64,000 bases of DNA from Methanolinea sp. (GTDB lineage: Archaea > Halobacteriota > Methanomicrobia > Methanomicrobiales > Methanospirillaceae), in contig JASFYI010000003.1 of assembly GCA_030055515.1 (NCBI GenBank), positions 124,001 to 188,000 of the forward strand. Reading direction: 5' to 3'. The notes under the pieces are model-generated. The model saw nothing but the letters and a program-made list of their open reading frames with translations. It made no database searches and was not told the origin of the DNA. Made by a program: the position numbers and the translations under genes. Below are positions 62,814-64,000 of the stretch, one piece after another; the stretch's first letter is position 1, and every line of letters starts with the position of its first letter.

Positions 62814-63749
62814 TTATCCCGGTTTTCCCCCGTTCCGGTAGAAATGCCCGAGGTCCTCGGGGAGGGTGAGGATGACGGGTTCCTGGTGGATCCTCTCCAT
62901 GAATGCCGAGTCACTCGTCGAGGACTCGTTGGGGTTGATGCGGGAGATGACCGAGCAGAACACCCGGAAACCGTTCTCCCTCTTCTCCCTGTCAAAGAAT
63001 ATCGACATGTTGAAGGCGTGTGTCCCGAGGCTCCGGTACATCTCCAGGATGGAGAGGAGCCCCTCCGCGAACGTGCCGATGTAGGGCTCGAAGTCGGAGA
63101 GGGTCGTGACGGGGAGGACAGCCCGGACCTCCCTCTCGCCGAGCGGGACCGCCTGCGCGATCCAGCATACCTCGTCGCCGAAGAGGAATCGTGCGCCTTC
63201 GCGCTCCTTCTCGACGAGGCTCTCCCAGTACGTCTCGCCGTGCCTGACGAGGTACCGGAAGCCCCCCTCCATGTACCGCTCGGCGAGGACCGGGGGCCTC
63301 CGGTCCACGAGGCCCTGGATGTGGGGGTGGGCGATGCTCGCGCCCGCGGAGGGGAGGAAGTTCCAGTTGATGCTCGGGTAGCCGGGCACGTGCGCGAGAG
63401 ACTGGACCTGGGCGGCAAGGGCGTCTTCGATCTGCCGGGCCGAGAACGCGTCGACGTGGTGGGCGCGGGTGACCACGGTCACGGTGTGCCACTCCGCGAA
63501 GGGGAAGAGGTTCGGGAACGTGAGGCTCTCGCCGACGGCGATCCGCGACCCGTCGGGAAACGTCGGTGTCACCCTCTCCACCGCGTCCCCGCAGAAGGGG
63601 CACCCCGCGGGGGGAGCCGGGGGGACGTACCTCGCGTCGAGACGGCGGTTCAGTCTCTCGGGGGATATCTTGCACCGGAGGCCCGAGACGTGTTCTTCCC
63701 GGACCTGGATCGTGCTCGTCCCAGACCTTATCTCGGTGACCGTGAACAT
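62814..63749 (-). CDS. Galactose-1-phosphate uridylyltransferase-like (HIT superfamily) protein
   Basis: A 311-residue protein of the GalT branch of the HIT superfamily. The active-site motif is HPHIQG in GASIAHPHIQG, and CPFCG near residue 50 is a zinc pair. NLFPFAEWHTVTVVTRAHH is also typical. It probably transfers a nucleotide to a sugar phosphate or hydrolyses a nucleotide derivative; the substrate is unknown. The ATG at 63749 begins MFTVTEIRSG. It is convergent with mtd and downstream of mer. Confidence 0.85.
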   Translation of the reverse strand: MFTVTEIRSGTSTIQVREEHVSGLRCKISPERLNRRLDARYVPPAPPAGCPFCGDAVERVTPTFPDGSRIAVGESLTFPNLFPFAEWHTVTVVTRAHHVDAFSARQIEDALAAQVQSLAHVPGYPSINWNFLPSAGASIAHPHIQGLVDRRPPVLAERYMEGGFRYLVRHGETYWESLVEKEREGARFLFGDEVCWIAQAVPLGEREVRAVLPVTTLSDFEPYIGTFAEGLLSILEMYRSLGTHAFNMSIFFDREKRENGFRVFCSVISRINPNESSTSDSAFMERIHQEPVILTLPEDLGHFYRNGGKPG

Positions 63750-63823
63750 GCGGGCCCCTGCCCCCGGCGGGCCTCCGGTCAAAAAAAAAAGGGGGATTCT
63801 CGTGTCCCCGGAGCGGGACTCCT

Positions 63824-64000
63824 TCAGACGATGTACTTGCCGAGCAGCCTGATGGACGTCGTCATGTCAGGGCCTAGCGGGGACCCGAAGATGATCTGGG
63901 TGACGCCTGCCTTGACGAGATCCTCGCACTTCTGCTTGACGGTGTCCGGCGTGCCGGCGATCGTGAAGGCATCGATGATCTTGTCGTCGACCGTCTCCCC
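63824..64000 (-). CDS. mer: Methylenetetrahydromethanopterin reductase, C-terminal part (cut by window edge)
   Basis: The last 58 residues of the F420-dependent Mer, which reduces methylene- to methyl-tetrahydromethanopterin. The visible part reads IIDAFTIAGTPDTVKQKCED, KAGVTQIIFGSPLGPD, ending IRLLGKYIV, typical of this luciferase-like enzyme. It lies close to mtd, the preceding step, but on the other strand. Confidence 0.93.
   Translation of the reverse strand, partial: GETVDDKIIDAFTIAGTPDTVKQKCEDLVKAGVTQIIFGSPLGPDMTTSIRLLGKYIV

Noticed and set aside
1-64000. tRNA, rRNA or CRISPR arrays
   Set aside because: No tRNA-like cloverleaf with a T-loop signature, no rRNA-like segment and no spaced short repeats were seen on reading; tRNAscan and a CRISPR finder were not run.

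Overview
The window is a piece of a hydrogenotrophic methanogen chromosome. It carries McrBDCGA, the Mtr complex, tungsten-type formylmethanofuran dehydrogenase, Ftr, Mtd and the end of Mer, together with archaeal ribosomal proteins (L32e, L19e, S4e), archaeal adenylate kinase and archaeal-type EndA. The high GC content and the joined fwd-hdr-mvhD operon suggest a member of the Methanomicrobiales; genus cannot be set from the sequence alone. I see no tRNA, rRNA, CRISPR array or insertion sequence. All genes look intact apart from the two cut by the window edges (ahcY and mer).

Layout. 1-7.4 kb: ahcY (partial), hisF, then pheT-pheS-trpS-endA and nfo on the minus strand. 7.5-15.8 kb: a response regulator, then a tightly overlapping eight-gene minus-strand operon: mmp11, a radical SAM gene, an orphan thiamine-diphosphate enzyme, aksA, aksD, aksE, an unknown gene and aksF. 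It is preceded by a TATA box and a 37-bp near-palindrome. 15.9-38.1 kb is the methanogenesis core: ftr (minus), then the plus-strand operons fwdG-fwdF-hdrC-hdrB-hdrA-mvhD-fwdD-fwdB-fwdA-fwdC, mcrBDCGA and mtrEDCBAF-(mtrA-mtrG fusion)-mtrH. 38.8-45.5 kb is mixed: a radical SAM/SPASM protein, a small unknown gene, a two-domain rubredoxin, a coenzyme F390 synthetase-like gene, MarC, a SpeD-family gene, DUF2156 and GNAT proteins. 45.5-61.2 kb on the minus strand is the S10/spc/alpha-type ribosomal operon from rpl3 to secY-adkA-DUF106-cmk, headed by a TATA box and a highly structured leader of about 465 nt. 61.3-64 kb: a Tfx-family regulator divergent from mtd, a GalT-like protein and the end of mer.

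How the genes work together. Within 48 kb lie Fwd, Ftr, Mtd, Mer (partial), Mtr and Mcr, lacking only Mch among the one-carbon steps, plus HdrABC-MvhD, which regenerates coenzymes M and B from the heterodisulfide and supplies low-potential electrons to Fwd. The aks operon makes the carbon chain of coenzyme B, the thiol consumed by Mcr. Its homoaconitase small subunit has the YLRT loop (Arg26) that marks homoaconitase rather than isopropylmalate isomerase. That makes the four co-transcribed genes without an assigned role (TPP enzyme, radical SAM, Mmp11, unknown) good candidates for unassigned coenzyme B steps. The other notable points are the mtrA duplication with a fused mtrG and the structured leader before rpl3.
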